NCBI GenBank assembly: GCA_964345215.1
Contig: CAYFQH010000020.1
Span: 1-34,749 of the forward strand
From: CAYFQH01 sp964345215
GTDB taxonomy: Bacteria; Bacillota; Clostridia; Christensenellales; Aristaeellaceae
Direction: 5' to 3'
Length of the DNA stretch: 34,749 bases
Positions 8,219 to 16,454 of this stretch are shown here, piece by piece. A model generated the notes under the pieces. It was not told the origin of the DNA. It was given only the letters and a program-made list of their open reading frames with translations, and did not search any database. The position numbers and the translations under genes were made by a program. Each line of letters opens with the position of its first letter. Positions within the stretch are counted from its first letter, which is position 1.

Positions 8219-8668
8219 CTATTTGCCTGTAAGGTCACTGGTGCAGTTGGGGCAGCGAGTAGCCTTGGGGTTTACTTCCGTAAAGCAATAGGGGCAGGTT
8301 TTTGTAGCCGGTGCGGGCACCTCTTCTTTTTTGGGCATGGCCTTTGCCATTAGCTTTACAAACAAGAAAATAAAAAAGGCAATAATAACAAAGTCAATAA
8401 TGGCCTGTAGAAAAGCCCCGTAGTTTAAAGTGCCTACGCCAGCTGCTGCCGCTGCCTCAATAGAAGGATAGGCGTTGCCGTCCAAAGCAAAAAAGGCACC
8501 GGAAATGTTAGTTCCGCCAGTTAAAATACCGATGATGGGCATAAAAATATCAGATACCAGGGAAGAAACAATTTTGCCAAAGGCACCCCCAATCATAACC
8601 CCCACGGCCATGTCAAAGACATTCCCTTGCATGGCAAACTCCTTAAACTCCTTGATAAACTTTTTCAT
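8219..8668 (-). CDS. mscL: Large-conductance mechanosensitive channel with zinc-ribbon tail
   Basis: 149 residues. MscL opens under membrane tension and releases solutes during hypo-osmotic shock. The N-terminal amphipathic helix and TM1 (MKKFIKEFKEFAMQGNVFDMAVGVMIGGAFGKIV, residues 1-34) and TM2 (about 84-107) are typical. After the usual basic C-terminal helix there is a CPYC-x10-CPNC motif (125-142), a predicted zinc ribbon, an extension found in some Firmicutes MscL. The frame is open further up to 8728, but the ATG at 8668 restores the conserved N-terminus and follows AGGGGA by about ten bases. It lies 49 bases behind the DUF4435 gene and could be co-transcribed with it. Confidence 0.95.
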   Translation of the reverse strand: MKKFIKEFKEFAMQGNVFDMAVGVMIGGAFGKIVSSLVSDIFMPIIGILTGGTNISGAFFALDGNAYPSIEAAAAAGVGTLNYGAFLQAIIDFVIIAFFIFLFVKLMAKAMPKKEEVPAPATKTCPYCFTEVNPKATRCPNCTSDLTGK

Positions 8669-8717
8669 TGTCAAGTAATCCCCTTTCAAAGTATTAAAAT
8701 GTGAAACACATGAAACC

Positions 8718-9551
8718 CTATTTTTCATCCTTGATGTGATGGTTGCTATAAAAGATATTCTGCAAAAAGCCCTCTAAATCCAAGGGCATAGTTATTTCCC
8801 TCAAAACCTTCTTGCGAAGCTGTTCCTTTTTAATTCCCGGAAAAATCTTTTCCATTTTTCGTTCAACCACGCTGCGCCAAAAAGTTTTGCCNNNNNNNNN
8901 NNNNNNNNNNNNNNNNNNNNNNNNNNNNNNNNNNNNNNNNNNNNNNNNNNNNNNNNNNNNNNNNNNNNNNNNNNNNNNNNNNNNNNNNNNNTTTTGCCAG
9001 TTTGAAATCAGGCGGGCCAGTTCCCCATCTGTTACAGGGGGGTATTTTAAAAGGGCTTGATTAAAGCCGGCGTGGAGCAAATCCTGATACAAAGGGGCTG
9101 CAGCCCGCCACAGGCAACCGTGGCGTATACCCGTTGCAATTTCATCTGTAAGTTCATTAAATTCAGGCTTTAGCTTTGGAAAAGAAGTAACCAATTCTTT
9201 TGGAGAAATAATATAATTTTCAATGCAAAACCTGGGCAGTATAAAAAGATTGGGATGGCTTTGAAAAACTTTTTCAATCTCCTCTTCATCCCAGGCGTCT
9301 CGGTCAACCATGCCAAGGTAATGGGGATGCTTTTGCAGTTGCTTCAAAACCCCGTCCTTCCCCCCACACTGAATCATTTCCCAGTTCAAAAACAGGTTTT
9401 CTTCTCGAAAAGGGGGCTTATCAAGCATAATGGTTAAAAACTCAATATCGGTTTTCCCTTCCACCAGCAGCACGTTTTTTTGAATATAGGTATCGGGTAT
9501 ATGGGCTTTGGTAAAAATGGAAGAGGATGTTGCGTTATTAATCATTCTCAT
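8718..9551 (-). CDS. DUF4435 (TOPRIM-like) protein, interrupted by assembly gap
   Basis: Frame open on both sides of a 100-N gap; about 277 residues if the gap length were real. The N-terminal half shows the DUF4435/TOPRIM-type acidic pattern: LLVEGKTD near residue 30, a CGGKDG stretch, GMVDRD near residue 80 (D-x-D) and an ENYI glutamate near 111. In PARIS the DUF4435 protein AriB is the TOPRIM effector nuclease released by its ATPase partner. Here the gene overlaps the end of an ABC-type ATPase gene, so coupled translation is likely. Three in-frame ATG codons are close together (9557, 9551, 9545); 9551 has AAGGG at a good distance. True size across the gap is unknown; the two halves stay in frame only under the nominal 100 bases. 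Confidence 0.75.
   Translation of the reverse strand: MRMINNATSSSIFTKAHIPDTYIQKNVLLVEGKTDIEFLTIMLDKPPFREENLFLNWEMIQCGGKDGVLKQLQKHPHYLGMVDRDAWDEEEIEKVFQSHPNLFILPRFCIENYIISPKELVTSFPKLKPEFNELTDEIATGIRHGCLWRAAAPLYQDLLHAGFNQALLKYPPVTDGELARLISNWQXXXXXXXXXXXXXXXXXXXXXXXXXXXXXXXXXXGKTFWRSVVERKMEKIFPGIKKEQLRKKVLREITMPLDLEGFLQNIFYSNHHIKDEK
8892..8991. other. Assembly gap of 100 N inside the DUF4435 gene
   Basis: Exactly 100 N, the conventional placeholder for a gap of unknown size. The flanks share the 7-mer ttttgcc. Collapsing the flanks on that 7-mer would put the gene out of frame and bring in a stop, so a simple overlap of contig ends is not supported. Confidence 0.98.
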
Positions 9552-10437
9552 CCCCATTCCCTTCTATAGTTCTTTGGGGGCTAAGGTCAATTACAAGCCC
9601 CAGGGCATCATAGCGCTGCCATGCTTGTTGGTTATGGGAAACAATAATAAGCTGGGCTTTCCGCTCCCTGCAAATGGCCTCAACGCCCGCAAGGGAAGAG
9701 ACAATCTGATCCGGATGAAGATGAAGGGCCGGCTCATCTAACAATAATACACCATTTTGCTTTAAATAAATTAAAACACCAAAATAAAGGTAAAACAAAT
9801 TTTTTTCGCCCAAAGATAAGCTTTCAAAGGGCAGTTGACTCTGCTGTATATCCCTTAACTGAACAACCCACTTGTTTTGGCCCGTTAAAAGCAGCTGTTT
9901 GCCTGTAAGGATTTTTTTAAGGCGTGGCGCACCCTTTTTAATATCTTCTACACCGCTCTTTTCATAAAGAGCGGCCATCTTCCTTACGTCCTCATCGGTA
10001 AAAAACCAATGATCATCAGAGCTTGCCTTGTACTTGGTAACCTCGTTTTCATAAAGGAGGATATTCGGTTCCTCTTTGCCAGCGATCCTCGGAAGAGCCT
10101 CTTGTTCACCCACATTTATCCAGCGAAGACGAGGCTGTTCTTTATTAATTTCCTCCTTTTCTTTATCCGTTAATTTGCCAAGGTAGATCAACCAATCTTC
10201 TCCTAAGTAATCAAGCAAAACCATACCGGCAAAATCATGCTCCTTTAAGGTAAAGGGCCAGTCAAAGGCCTGCTTTCCTCCAGCACACCATAAGTAGGCA
10301 ATAATTTGAAGTAAGGTGCTTTTACCTGATCCGCTAAGGCCCCGTAATAAAACCCGCTGATCATCAAAGGACAGGTATAGCAACTGCTTAGCCTGAAAAG
10401 GGCCGATACCCCGTAGCATAATGCTGCGGATTTTCAT
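9538..10437 (-). CDS. AAA/ABC-type (SMC/RecF-like) ATPase partnered with DUF4435 protein
   Basis: 299 residues. Walker A GLSGSGKST is at 33-41, an ABC signature-like LSLGE at 207-211, Walker B with DEP at 229-236 (GVLLLDEPALHLHP) and the switch histidine at 268 (VSHNQ). This is the AAA_15/AAA_21 group used in OLD, PARIS and related systems rather than a transporter ATPase: no membrane partner is nearby, and the insert between the A and signature motifs (about 60-200) is not of transporter type. It is short compared with AriA of PARIS, which is larger. AGAGGTGAG precedes the ATG, and a promoter lies at 10457-10485. Its last 14-20 bases overlap the DUF4435 start. Confidence 0.82.
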   Translation of the reverse strand: MKIRSIMLRGIGPFQAKQLLYLSFDDQRVLLRGLSGSGKSTLLQIIAYLWCAGGKQAFDWPFTLKEHDFAGMVLLDYLGEDWLIYLGKLTDKEKEEINKEQPRLRWINVGEQEALPRIAGKEEPNILLYENEVTKYKASSDDHWFFTDEDVRKMAALYEKSGVEDIKKGAPRLKKILTGKQLLLTGQNKWVVQLRDIQQSQLPFESLSLGEKNLFYLYFGVLIYLKQNGVLLLDEPALHLHPDQIVSSLAGVEAICRERKAQLIIVSHNQQAWQRYDALGLVIDLSPQRTIEGNGDEND

Positions 10438-10456
10438 TTGTGCTCACCTCTATGTA

Positions 10457-10485
10457 ATTATACCCACTTTTTAACGCTAGGGCAA
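10457..10485 (-). promoter_or_regulatory. Promoter of the ATPase-DUF4435 pair
   Basis: TATAAT (10457-10462) with TTGCCC (10480-10485) 17 bases upstream on the minus strand. It lies back to back with the ABC-F promoter, about 20 bases apart, so the two units are divergently transcribed. Confidence 0.7.
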
Positions 10486-10503
10486 TACTCCTTTTAAAAT
10501 ACC

Positions 10504-10532
10504 TTGCATCTTTTTCTTGGTTTTCTTATAAT
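10504..10532 (+). promoter_or_regulatory. Promoter of the ABC-F gene
   Basis: TTGCAT (10504-10509), 17-base spacer, TATAAT (10527-10532). The leader to the ATG at 10566 would be about 27 bases, with no room for an attenuator of the kind that controls antibiotic-induced ABC-F genes. Confidence 0.65.
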
Positions 10533-10565
10533 GATACGGAAATGTGTAATTTTTAGGAGTATGAA

Positions 10566-12488
10566 ATGATTATTTTATCATTGCAAAAAATCAAAAAAGT
10601 CTTTGGTGGAAAAGAAGTGTTAAACGACATAACTTTATCCCTGCAGCAAGGCCGCCGTATGGCCCTTGTAGGGGTTAACGGATCGGGCAAAAGCACCTTG
10701 CTTAAAATTATTGCCGGCAAAGAAAGTGCCGATGAAGGCATCATCAGCAAGGCCAAAGCAACCACCCTTGGTTTTTTAGAACAGCACGGTGTTTTTAATG
10801 AGGAAACCAGCGTATACCAAGTAGCCAAAAGAAGCTTAAGCCCTATTATACAGCTTGAAAAAGACCTTAGGCAAATGGAAGTAAATATTTCTCTTAGCCA
10901 AAACGAAGACGAACTTGCCTCCCTTGGAGAAAAATACCATCAGCTAACCCAAGCCTTTGAAGAGGCCGACGGTTATGCCTGGAAAAGCAACCTAACGGGA
11001 GTTTTAACAGGGCTTGGCTTTACTAAAGAGCAGTTTGACCAGCCAGCCAACCTTTTAAGCGGTGGTGAACAAACCCGCTTGCGCCTAGCCTGCCTTTTGC
11101 TTGAGAAGCCCTTTGTGCTTTTGCTGGATGAACCCACCAACCACTTAGACCTGCAGGCCATCAGTTGGCTGGAGGCCTATTTACAAAAATATAACGGCAC
11201 GGTAATGCTTGTTTCCCATGACCGGTACTTTTTAGACCGGGTTTGTACCGATGTAACGGAAATTCTGCTTGGCAAGAGCGAGACGTATGAAAACAAGTCC
11301 TACTCTTCTTTTTTGGTTGAACGAAATCAACGGATGGAGAGCCGCTTAAAAGCCTTTGAAACACAACAAAAAGAAATTGAACGTCAAAAAGAAATCATTG
11401 CCCGTTACCGCAGATTCAACCGGGAAAAATCTATTCGGGCTGCGGAAAGCCGGGAAAAACAACTAGCAAAAATAGAAAAACTGGACAGGCCCCAGGATGA
11501 ACGGGAAATCCACTTTTCCTTCAGAGCTAAAAAACGCAGCGGTAACGATGTGTTAAAGGTTGAAAACCTGTCTAAATCCTTTGAGGGCAAACAACTTTTT
11601 TCAAACATTTCCCTGGATGTGAAACGAGGCATGCGCATTGCCATTTTAGGGCCTAACGGCATTGGCAAAACCACTTTTTTCCGCTGCATTTTAAACCTTG
11701 TAAAACCCGACAGCGGAAAGGTCCGCTTTGGCACCAATGTAACTGTTGGCTATTACGACCAAAAGCAAGAGCACCTTCACCCAAATAAAACAGTGCTTCA
11801 AGAGGTATGGGATGAATTTCCAAACCTTGATCAAACCCAGATTCGCAGTACTCTAGGCTCCTTTTTATTAACCGGCGATGACGTATTTCAGCCTATTTCC
11901 AGCCTTTCCGGCGGAGAGCGGGGCCGTGTTATTTTTACTAAGCTAATCCTTAGAGAAGATAACCTTTTGCTTCTTGACGAACCTACAAACCACCTGGACA
12001 TGGATAGCCGGGAGATGCTGGAACTGGCCCTTGAGGGCTATGAGGGCACCATTTTGGCCATTTCCCATGACCGGTATTTTATAAATCGCTTTGCAACCCA
12101 TATTGGCTATATGAACGACCAGGATTTAACCCTTTATCAGGGCAATTACGACGATTACTTGATGGCCTTGGAAAGAACGGCTAACCCTGATACTTTTGAA
12201 GAGGAAGGGAAAACCAAAACCGCCCTGCTAAAAGAGCGTAAGAAAGACCGTCTCCAAAAAGCAGAGATCAAGGCTTTGCGCGAAAGAGGCAAAGCTCTGG
12301 AAAAAGAAATCACAGACCAGGAAAAAACCTTGAAAACCCTTGAAAAACAGCTGGCCAATACCGATTTATATAAGGATGTTGAAAAAAGCCTTGAGGTTTC
12401 AAAAAATTATGAACAAATAAAAGAAACTATCGGCAATCTTTATCACCTCTGGGAAGAAACCCTTATGCTGCTCGAAGACGAAGAATAA
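10566..12488 (+). CDS. ABC-F family ATPase, YdiF-like
   Basis: 640 residues with two ATP-binding cassettes and no membrane domain. Walker A motifs are GVNGSGKST (36-44) and GPNGIGKTT (362-370); signatures LSGGEQT and LSGGERG; both Walker B motifs read DEPTNHLD, the ABC-F hallmark; the inter-domain linker is basic and helical, and residues about 570-635 form a coiled coil. Length, motif context (VTVGYYDQEQ-like and SFLLTGDDV) and C-terminal coiled coil match Bacillus YdiF more than the drug-resistance subfamilies. ABC-F proteins act on the ribosome E site to relieve stalled translation. AGGAG lies upstream of the ATG. Resistance function is possible but not indicated by a leader peptide. Confidence 0.92.
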   Translation: MIILSLQKIKKVFGGKEVLNDITLSLQQGRRMALVGVNGSGKSTLLKIIAGKESADEGIISKAKATTLGFLEQHGVFNEETSVYQVAKRSLSPIIQLEKDLRQMEVNISLSQNEDELASLGEKYHQLTQAFEEADGYAWKSNLTGVLTGLGFTKEQFDQPANLLSGGEQTRLRLACLLLEKPFVLLLDEPTNHLDLQAISWLEAYLQKYNGTVMLVSHDRYFLDRVCTDVTEILLGKSETYENKSYSSFLVERNQRMESRLKAFETQQKEIERQKEIIARYRRFNREKSIRAAESREKQLAKIEKLDRPQDEREIHFSFRAKKRSGNDVLKVENLSKSFEGKQLFSNISLDVKRGMRIAILGPNGIGKTTFFRCILNLVKPDSGKVRFGTNVTVGYYDQKQEHLHPNKTVLQEVWDEFPNLDQTQIRSTLGSFLLTGDDVFQPISSLSGGERGRVIFTKLILREDNLLLLDEPTNHLDMDSREMLELALEGYEGTILAISHDRYFINRFATHIGYMNDQDLTLYQGNYDDYLMALERTANPDTFEEEGKTKTALLKERKKDRLQKAEIKALRERGKALEKEITDQEKTLKTLEKQLANTDLYKDVEKSLEVSKNYEQIKETIGNLYHLWEETLMLLEDEE

Positions 12489-12501
12489 AAACCATCACCA
12501 T

Positions 12502-12541
12502 AAAAAGAAGGAGAAATTGATATCAATTCCTCCTTCTTTTT
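12502..12541. terminator. Bidirectional intrinsic terminator between convergent genes
   Basis: A near-perfect 40-base palindrome: AAAAAGAAGGAG and CTCCTTCTTTTT (12-bp outer stem), one A/C mismatch, then the self-complementary AATTGATATCAATT. T-rich on both strands. It ends the ABC-F gene and overlaps the stop codon of the VanW-family gene arriving from the other side. Confidence 0.9.
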
Positions 12542-14297
12542 ATGATTCTGTTGTCTCAACCTGCTTGGTACCAATTTGAAGGACTGCCCCTTTTGGTTTG
12601 TGATAATCAGTCGATAAAGGGGTACGGCTTACTTCGTTTCCAAAGGCATCAAATTCAACCAGGGTGCGGAGCACCTCATAGCCGATTTTCGCCTCTATAA
12701 ACTTTTCTTCACCTACATAAAGGTTTTTATTCTTTTCCTCTGTAATTTCCATTGGAGGCTCTATCTCAATAATATCGGTGTAAATGTCGAAACTATGCCC
12801 TTGCATGGAAGCACCGTATATTTCAATGCGGCAAGTAGCGTGCCTGCCAGGTCCGTCCAGGTTTTTGCCAACAATATAAATGCTTTCACCGCTGGTGTTT
12901 TTAAAGGTGAAGTCTCGCTCGTGCCCCCTAATATAATACACGGTTGCGTCCTTTCCCTTAGGCATATAGCTAACATGCCCTGAATGGTAGTAGCGCTTCC
13001 CTATTTCCAATCCGGCCTGAACCGCCGCCATGTGCAGGGTAGAACTGGTTTGACAAACACCGCCGCCAATGGTGGTTTCATCGCTTATCAACTCACCATA
13101 AATGTATTCAGGAGCCTGCTGATAGCCCTTACTGGCATCTCGAAGGCCTGTAGCCCCGTTAAAACTGAAGGTCTTTCCGGGTAACAGTTCCATGCTAATG
13201 GCTTCAAGTGACAGGCGAATATTTTCCCTTCGGTTAATGGATTCTTGCTTTTTATCCTCGCTTCTTGTCATCATATAAATTTCGGTTTCATAACTGGCCC
13301 GCAATTGTCTTTTTTCTTCCAGCTGGGCCCTGGTTACCTGGGGTTGGGCAATACGGATGTAGTCTTCAATATGAATATCACCGCTTTGTATATTTTCAAT
13401 TCGGCGTACAATTTCCTCTTCCAGAGGCAGGCGGTTTAACGAACGGCCTAACTGCTCATTTGTATAGTAAAAAGGCTCTGCTGCCTGGGGGGTGAAAGTA
13501 ACCGTTGCATCAACAGGCTCCCTTTGAATGGCTTCCTGCATTTGATAGAGCAAGTTGCTAATATAAGAGGTATCAGTACTGGTTGAAACAGCCGAAAAGT
13601 GAGAAGGTGTTTGAAAGGCTTCTTCCAGTACTTTTTTCTTATCAAAAGCATTGCCTTGCCGCCCAATAAGCCAGGCTTCTTCCAGCCTTTCGTCTAGTTG
13701 CTGATTTTGCACAACTACATTTAAATGATTAGGGCTAATTTCTTGAGTAAAGGGGCTTATCTTTTCATCTCCTTGGTATATAAGGCGCAGAGAAAAATTT
13801 TGAAAGTAGTTTTGGGCATTTTCTTGAATTAATCTTTGCCCTTCTTCAAAGGTTTTACCCCCCAGGTCAATACCGTTTATATATATATTAGGATAAAAGG
13901 TGTTCTCATAGGGTGCTACTGCTGCAAGCACAGTTGCATAATAAATACCAAAGGCTGTAAACCCAACTAATACAAGGCTTACAATCCATTTAACCAAACT
14001 TCTTTTTTTCTTTCTATTCTTTGGCGTTTTTAGCTCTGGTGAAGAGCCTTTTGAGCTATAATATGTATTACGGTATGGGCTTTTGTTAACAGAGTTTGGA
14101 TCTGCAGCCTGTTTGGCCGGCCTGGGAGCAAAGCCATTCTTTTGTTGATACCCATTTTGATAATAATCAGGTACATTGCTGTTGGCAGAGCCTTGGGGCT
14201 GGCTGCGGCTTTGGTTCCCCCGAGTCTGTTGCCCGGAACCGCCCTTTTTTAGCTGACCTGGCCGGTTGGAGCTTTGACGAATTTTCTTTTGATTCAC
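12540..14297 (-). CDS. VanW-family membrane protein with PG-binding-like domain (paralogue 1)
   Basis: 585 residues. A cytoplasmic N-terminal tail of about 95 residues rich in Q, N, S, K and P is followed by KNRKKKR, one transmembrane helix (about 101-125), a YoaR-like peptidoglycan-binding-type region opening with FYPNIYINGIDLGGKT, then a VanW domain (about 345-495) with GGGVCQTSST at 411-420, and a beta-rich C-terminal extension. VanW occurs in some vancomycin-resistance clusters but its function is not established; this architecture is widespread in Clostridia and not itself a resistance marker. No vanHAX genes are near. GTG start six bases after AGGGA. It has its own promoters (14465-14494 and 14347-14355). 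Paralogues lie at 14610-16406 and 33064-34546. Confidence 0.88.
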   Translation of the reverse strand: MNQKKIRQSSNRPGQLKKGGSGQQTRGNQSRSQPQGSANSNVPDYYQNGYQQKNGFAPRPAKQAADPNSVNKSPYRNTYYSSKGSSPELKTPKNRKKKRSLVKWIVSLVLVGFTAFGIYYATVLAAVAPYENTFYPNIYINGIDLGGKTFEEGQRLIQENAQNYFQNFSLRLIYQGDEKISPFTQEISPNHLNVVVQNQQLDERLEEAWLIGRQGNAFDKKKVLEEAFQTPSHFSAVSTSTDTSYISNLLYQMQEAIQREPVDATVTFTPQAAEPFYYTNEQLGRSLNRLPLEEEIVRRIENIQSGDIHIEDYIRIAQPQVTRAQLEEKRQLRASYETEIYMMTRSEDKKQESINRRENIRLSLEAISMELLPGKTFSFNGATGLRDASKGYQQAPEYIYGELISDETTIGGGVCQTSSTLHMAAVQAGLEIGKRYYHSGHVSYMPKGKDATVYYIRGHERDFTFKNTSGESIYIVGKNLDGPGRHATCRIEIYGASMQGHSFDIYTDIIEIEPPMEITEEKNKNLYVGEEKFIEAKIGYEVLRTLVEFDAFGNEVSRTPLSTDYHKPKGAVLQIGTKQVETTES

Positions 14298-14346
14298 GTA
14301 ACTTCCCTACTATCCTTGCTATAGCAGCAAAATATTCTACCACCTC

Positions 14347-14355
14347 ATTATAGCA
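14347..14355 (-). promoter_or_regulatory. Second promoter of VanW paralogue 1 (extended -10)
   Basis: TGCTATAAT on the minus strand is a perfect extended -10 element; no convincing -35. It would give a leader of about 40 bases. The third VanW paralogue has a similar TGCTACAAT in front of its leader. Confidence 0.5.
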
Positions 14356-14464
14356 TCTCACCTATAAAAGATAAATACTACAAAAGAGTTCTATAGGCAG
14401 GGCATGATAGAATGAGTCATTTTTGATAAGACCTGCTACCTTACCAGCAACGATAACTGCTTTC

Positions 14465-14494
14465 ATTATAATATGTTTAAAGCATGCTTATCAA
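14465..14494 (-). promoter_or_regulatory. Main promoter of VanW paralogue 1
   Basis: TTGATA (14489-14494), 18-base spacer, TATAAT (14465-14470) on the minus strand. The -35 begins inside the T run of the terminator that ends the upstream gene, so termination and re-initiation share bases. The 312-base space between the two VanW genes holds this promoter, the terminator and the second promoter; no gene. Confidence 0.72.
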
Positions 14495-14533
14495 AAACGG
14501 CACCAGCCGCTCTTTCGCAACCAATACCGTTTT
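14493..14533 (-). terminator. Terminator after VanW paralogue 2
   Basis: Stem AAAACGGTA with TGCCGTTTT, extended inside by GTTGC with GCGGC around a GAAAGA loop, followed by TTTTT on the minus strand. It lies about 80 bases after the stop at 14610. The other strand also ends in a T-rich run. Confidence 0.7.
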
Positions 14534-14609
14534 CTTTTTTATCTAATCCTATCATGGTTTACATATAAGGCTTTTTTCTCTTCTCATTTAAAATATGGGA
14601 ATAGATTTT

Positions 14610-16406
14610 TCAAAATCCGTCAAAGGGGCGCTCTTGGGTACCTACATATTCAACAGCTTGCTTTGCCTTGTATGTATCGCTTCCAATATCTCTTATTCCA
14701 ATTTCAATACCATTTTCATACGTCACTAGGTAGCGGTGCACTTTTACCCCTTCTTCAGCGGGAATAAAATGAGGCTCCTCATCCTTATAAGTTACAAAGC
14801 GCTGCTTATCATCTTTAATAACTTTAATGCCTTCTGGGGGCATAATGGGTTCTTCCACAGTACGAATATCATAGCTGATTCCATTCATAGGAGCACCGTA
14901 AATCTCAACACGGCATATTTTATCCCCTTCTTTTCCGTCTAACACCTTGCCTATTATATAAATCGGTGCGCCGCTGTTATTTACAAAGGCCAAATCCAGC
15001 TTCCGGTCATATTCCCAAAACACGGTGGCATCTTTGCCTTTAACAGGCTGGTAACCCACCTTAATGGAGTGAGGGTATCTTTCGGTAATATCCATTCCTG
15101 CCTGAATGGCCGCCATATAAATGGTGGTGCTGGTTTGACAAACACCTCCTCCTATACCCCATACCTGTTCACCATAAACATATTCAATGGCTTCTTGGTA
15201 ACCGGCATCTGCCGTTCGTTTTCCAACTACAGCATTAAAGCTGAATTTACCGCCGTTAGGAATACCGCCCGCTAAAGCTTCATTCATGGTTTCAATTGAT
15301 AATTTGATATTGTGCAAACGGTTTTGAGAGTTTGTTTTTAGCTCCTGGGTTTTTGTACGCATGTTTATTGGCGTTTCGTACACGGCACGCAAAACCACAT
15401 TGTCTTCCAGGCTGTCGAGCGCCACTTCAGGCAAAATTTGATTAATGTGCTTGTCCAGTACAACAAATCCGCTTTCCATTCTTTCAATCTTCTCTAAAAT
15501 TTCAGCCTGTACCGGTACCGGGTCAATGCTCTGCCCCGGTTTTTCCTGCTGGCTTGTAAAGTTATCACCCGTTCCAGGGGTAAACTCCCGTATGGCATTT
15601 TCTGGCTCAATGTAAAAATCTTGCTGCATTTGGTCAAGGACATGGTCAATAACCTTTGTGTTCTTGCTTAAAGAACTGCTGGTAAAGTAGATTGGCTCTT
15701 GCATACATTGGTCTAAAACTTTTTTGCGCTCAAATAAATAACCCTTATGGCCAATTAAAAAGGCTTGGTAAAGCTGCTGATCAACCTCTGCCTGGTCAAA
15801 GGTAATATTCAAATCATTGCTTGTAATTTCTGTATACACGTTGCCTTGATACGTTAACTGCAAAGAGAAGCTGTTGATAAAGTTTTGGGCATTATCGTAT
15901 ACCAGCTGCCGCCCTTGAGCCATGGTCTTTCCTCCAAGGTCGATCCCATTTACATAAATATTAGGAAAAAACGTACTGTCATAAGGCTTTAGTGCAGATA
16001 GCGTCGTTAAAAAATAAATTCCAAAAACAGCCATCCCTACAAAAATGGCAGCAATAACAAAACGCAACAAACCATTTTTCTTTTTCAGTTTTTTTACAGG
16101 TCTGCCTCCAGTGCCTTGCTGCCCATTGCCGCCGTAAATGGGATATGGCATTGGAGTAGCCCTTTGCCGCTTGTTGTAAGAAGCCGGCCTTGTTTTACGC
16201 TTATTTGCGTTTGTATTTGTTTTTTTCCTTTGTTGTTTGTTCGTTACCGAAAAATAAATAGGCATGTGGTTAGTACTGTTAGTATATTTAGAACGCCTCC
16301 CATCCTCTCTCATCGGCCTTTGGTTTTGATCATAACTGTTTTTGGTTTGCCGGCTTTGATTGGGGGGATTCTGTTGAGGGGATGGAGCTCCTCCGGGATA
16401 CTGCAT
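14610..16406 (-). CDS. VanW-family membrane protein with PG-binding-like domain (paralogue 2)
   Basis: 598 residues with the same plan as paralogue 1: a basic, N/Q/P-rich cytoplasmic tail of about 110 residues, one transmembrane helix (113-133), FFPNIYVNGIDLGGKT at 147-161, a YoaR-like region, a VanW domain with GGGVCQTSTT at 419-428, and a C-terminal extension ending QAVEYVGTQERPFDGF. The conserved segments are close to paralogue 1 while the tails differ, which suggests old duplication. ATG nine bases after AGGAG; 48 bases behind ftsH with no promoter between, so it is probably the last gene of the tilS-hpt-ftsH unit. Predicted cell-wall-facing protein; biochemical role unknown. Confidence 0.88.
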   Translation of the reverse strand: MQYPGGAPSPQQNPPNQSRQTKNSYDQNQRPMREDGRRSKYTNSTNHMPIYFSVTNKQQRKKTNTNANKRKTRPASYNKRQRATPMPYPIYGGNGQQGTGGRPVKKLKKKNGLLRFVIAAIFVGMAVFGIYFLTTLSALKPYDSTFFPNIYVNGIDLGGKTMAQGRQLVYDNAQNFINSFSLQLTYQGNVYTEITSNDLNITFDQAEVDQQLYQAFLIGHKGYLFERKKVLDQCMQEPIYFTSSSLSKNTKVIDHVLDQMQQDFYIEPENAIREFTPGTGDNFTSQQEKPGQSIDPVPVQAEILEKIERMESGFVVLDKHINQILPEVALDSLEDNVVLRAVYETPINMRTKTQELKTNSQNRLHNIKLSIETMNEALAGGIPNGGKFSFNAVVGKRTADAGYQEAIEYVYGEQVWGIGGGVCQTSTTIYMAAIQAGMDITERYPHSIKVGYQPVKGKDATVFWEYDRKLDLAFVNNSGAPIYIIGKVLDGKEGDKICRVEIYGAPMNGISYDIRTVEEPIMPPEGIKVIKDDKQRFVTYKDEEPHFIPAEEGVKVHRYLVTYENGIEIGIRDIGSDTYKAKQAVEYVGTQERPFDGF

Positions 16407-16454
16407 ATTTAAAAACTCCTGTATTTTAAATGAAAATGATGTAAATAAAATCTT

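Noticed and set aside
10566..12488. ABC-F gene as a dedicated antibiotic-resistance determinant
   Set aside because: It resembles the housekeeping YdiF type and has a short leader without attenuator or leader peptide.
12540..16406. Vancomycin-resistance cluster
   Set aside because: Only VanW-domain proteins of the common YoaR/VanW type are present; no vanH, vanA/B ligase, vanX or vanRS pair is in the window.
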